A stretch of DNA of 6,359 nucleotides from JBCBTJ01 sp964597685 (GTDB lineage: Bacteria; Pseudomonadota; Alphaproteobacteria; Caulobacterales; Hyphomonadaceae). A program made the translations under genes and the position numbers. The notes under the pieces are model-generated. The model saw only the letters and a program-made list of their open reading frames with translations, searched no databases and was not told the DNA's origin. Numbering within the stretch: position 1 is the first letter of the stretch; each line of letters starts with the position of its first letter. Shown here piece after piece: positions 6,203 to 6,359 of the stretch. The stretch lies in assembly GCA_964597685.1 (NCBI GenBank), contig CAZQZC010000160.1, forward strand, positions 1 through 6,359, read 5' to 3'.

Positions 6203-6270
6203 CAGAGCGGCGTTTGGCGCCATTTCGCCACTTTCTACTTTTTGGTGTAGACGAGTGTGCGCCGCTCCTG
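6203..6270 (+). ncRNA. Predicted branched (three-way) leader RNA structure
   Basis: A closing stem pairs CAGAGCGGCG (6203-6212) with CGCCGCTCCTG (6260-6270), ten base pairs with one bulged C at 6267. Inside it are two hairpins: TGGCG/CGCCA (6215-6219 with 6226-6230, 6-base loop) and TCTAC/GTAGA (6234-6238 with 6247-6251, 8-base loop). The three helices are compatible and form a three-way junction. It matches no riboswitch or thermometer class I recognise. It would lie in the 5' untranslated leader of the last gene. Confidence 0.35.
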
Positions 6271-6309
6271 CTTAACGTGGCGTTGGGACCCGTGCGATTC
6301 TTGCGCGTG

Positions 6310-6319
6310 GTGATATCAC
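6310..6319. repeat. Perfect 10-base palindrome GTGATATCAC
   Basis: The palindrome lies 26 bases before the last start codon and 12 bases before its ribosome binding site. Its GTGA...TCAC half-sites echo those of the upstream CRP-like site but with only two bases between them. It may be a repressor operator or chance. Confidence 0.3.
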
Positions 6320-6331
6320 ATGCTCCAAATT

Positions 6332-6337
6332 GAGGGG
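6332..6337 (+). promoter_or_regulatory. Ribosome binding site of the last gene
   Basis: GAGGGG lies eight bases before the ATG at 6346. This is strong, well-spaced and the main support for a gene starting there. Confidence 0.6.
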
Positions 6338-6345
6338 AACGCAGA

Positions 6346-6359
6346 ATGGCTTTCGATTT
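6346..6359 (+). CDS. Start of an unidentified gene (3' end outside window)
   Basis: Only ATG GCT TTC GAT and two further bases are present, encoding MAFD. The strong GAGGGG site eight bases upstream and the preceding regulatory region support a genuine start. Four residues cannot identify a family. Iron superoxide dismutases of alphaproteobacteria often begin MAFEL, so SodB is one guess among many and is not asserted. Confidence 0.5.

Larger units (their letters stand above)
6019..6345 (+). other. Long intergenic regulatory region (327 bases)
   Basis: No convincing gene lies here on either strand. The region divides into an operon-end part (6019-6120, with a hairpin and a terminator-like fold), an AT-rich promoter part (about 6121-6180), and a probable 5' leader (about 6180-6345) with a branched RNA fold. 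A TTG-initiated 74-codon reading frame (6109-6333) lacks a ribosome binding site and any family resemblance. Confidence 0.6.

Noticed and set aside
6109..6333. 74-codon frame with TTG start in the long intergenic region
   Set aside because: It has no ribosome binding site, crosses the predicted promoter and terminator elements, and shows no recognisable protein features.
6346..6359. Calling the last gene sodB
   Set aside because: Four residues (MAFD) are compatible with a common SodB start but are far too few to identify a gene.

Overview
The window is GC-rich and almost fully coding, with every gene on the + strand. The order (cytochrome c maturation genes, then a DegP-type protease, then an OmpR-type two-component pair) resembles the cycHJKL-degP-feuPQ neighbourhood known from alphaproteobacteria. 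I infer an alphaproteobacterium, possibly near the Caulobacterales/Hyphomonadaceae, but the genus cannot be fixed from sequence alone.

Region 1 (1-1037) is the tail of a System I cytochrome c maturation operon: the last 204 codons of ccmF, coupled by a 4-base ATGA overlap to a complete short-form ccmH. Region 2 (1104-2315) is a single gene encoding an alpha/beta hydrolase fused to an OsmC-type thiol peroxidase-like domain. It has its own Shine-Dalgarno sequence and sits between the ccm genes and degP. Region 3 (2426-6018) looks like one transcription unit: a periplasmic DegP/HtrA serine protease with two PDZ domains, a response regulator 9 bases downstream, and a sensor histidine kinase whose start overlaps the regulator's stop. 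Together they suggest an envelope-quality-control module: the kinase senses a periplasmic signal, the regulator responds, and DegP degrades or refolds damaged exported proteins. Cytochrome c maturation also takes place in the periplasm, and the OsmC fusion may add thiol/peroxide defence. This functional linkage is inference.

Region 4 (6019-6345) is 327 bases without a convincing gene, and it is the least ordinary part of the window. It holds a compact hairpin and then a long-loop terminator-like structure ending in a T run. Next come an AT-rich stretch with a CRP/FNR-family-like site (TGTGA-N6-TCACG) and a TATAAA -10-like element at class II spacing. A predicted branched RNA fold (6203-6270) lies in what would be a roughly 165-base leader, followed by a perfect 10-base palindrome. 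It leads to a strong ribosome binding site and the first four codons (MAFD) of a gene running off the end.

No mobile element, CRISPR array, tRNA or rRNA was seen. The genes belong to known families. The best candidates for something undescribed are the regulatory region before the last gene and, to a lesser degree, the hydrolase-OsmC fusion in this context.
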